Assembly: GCA_947631385.1 (NCBI GenBank)
Contig: CANRLE010000059.1
Coordinates: forward strand, 1-6,401
DNA from: an uncultured Clostridia bacterium
GTDB taxonomy: Bacteria; Bacillota; Clostridia; TANB77; CAG-508
Reading direction: 5' to 3'
Length of the DNA stretch: 6,401 nt
Shown piece by piece: positions 6,396 through 6,401 of this stretch. The notes under the pieces are model-generated. The model was not told the origin of the DNA, did no database searches, and saw only the letters and a program-made list of their open reading frames with translations. The first letter of the stretch is position 1, and each line of letters starts with the position of its first letter. A program made the position numbers and the translations under genes.

Positions 6396-6401
6396 ATTCT
6401 T

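Overview
The window is very AT-rich and carries two divergently transcribed gene groups. The codon use, the strong purine-rich ribosome binding sites, the sigma-A-type promoters and the protein families all point to a low-GC Firmicute, most likely a member of the Clostridia. I cannot name the genus.

Bases 1-318 hold no gene. They contain a near-consensus leftward promoter (68-96) that fires off the left edge, and a 195-bp imperfect inverted repeat (119-313) that looks like a MITE or a structured intergenic repeat. Bases 319-2149 are a two-gene minus-strand operon: a condensation/chloramphenicol-acetyltransferase-fold acyltransferase (HxxxDG motif, 'alcohol acetyltransferase' type), then a six-helix membrane protein resembling DUF6320. 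The two genes overlap by 23 bp and are probably translationally coupled. The membrane protein starts where, as I recall the family, the usual N-terminal zinc ribbon should end. Bases 2150-2363 are a divergent control region with one good promoter in each direction, each with a 17-bp spacer and an extended -10. Between them lies a GC-rich palindromic island.

Bases 2364-6256 are a tight plus-strand operon: a 94-aa zinc-ribbon/helical protein, tyrosyl-tRNA synthetase (tyrS), and MutS2 (mutS2, also called rqcU). The gaps are 20 and 12 bp, and each gene has its own Shine-Dalgarno. The theme is probably translation: tyrS charges tRNA-Tyr, and in Bacillus subtilis MutS2 rescues collided ribosomes. 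The Smr domain of this MutS2 has lost the acidic and basic residues of its LDLR/LDLHG motif. The tail (6257-6401) has an imperfect inverted repeat and an AT-rich hairpin but no convincing GC-rich terminator.

I found no CRISPR array, transposase, tRNA, rRNA or T-box. The genes are mostly ordinary. The best leads for something undescribed are the 119-313 element, the truncated DUF6320-like protein and the Smr motif change.
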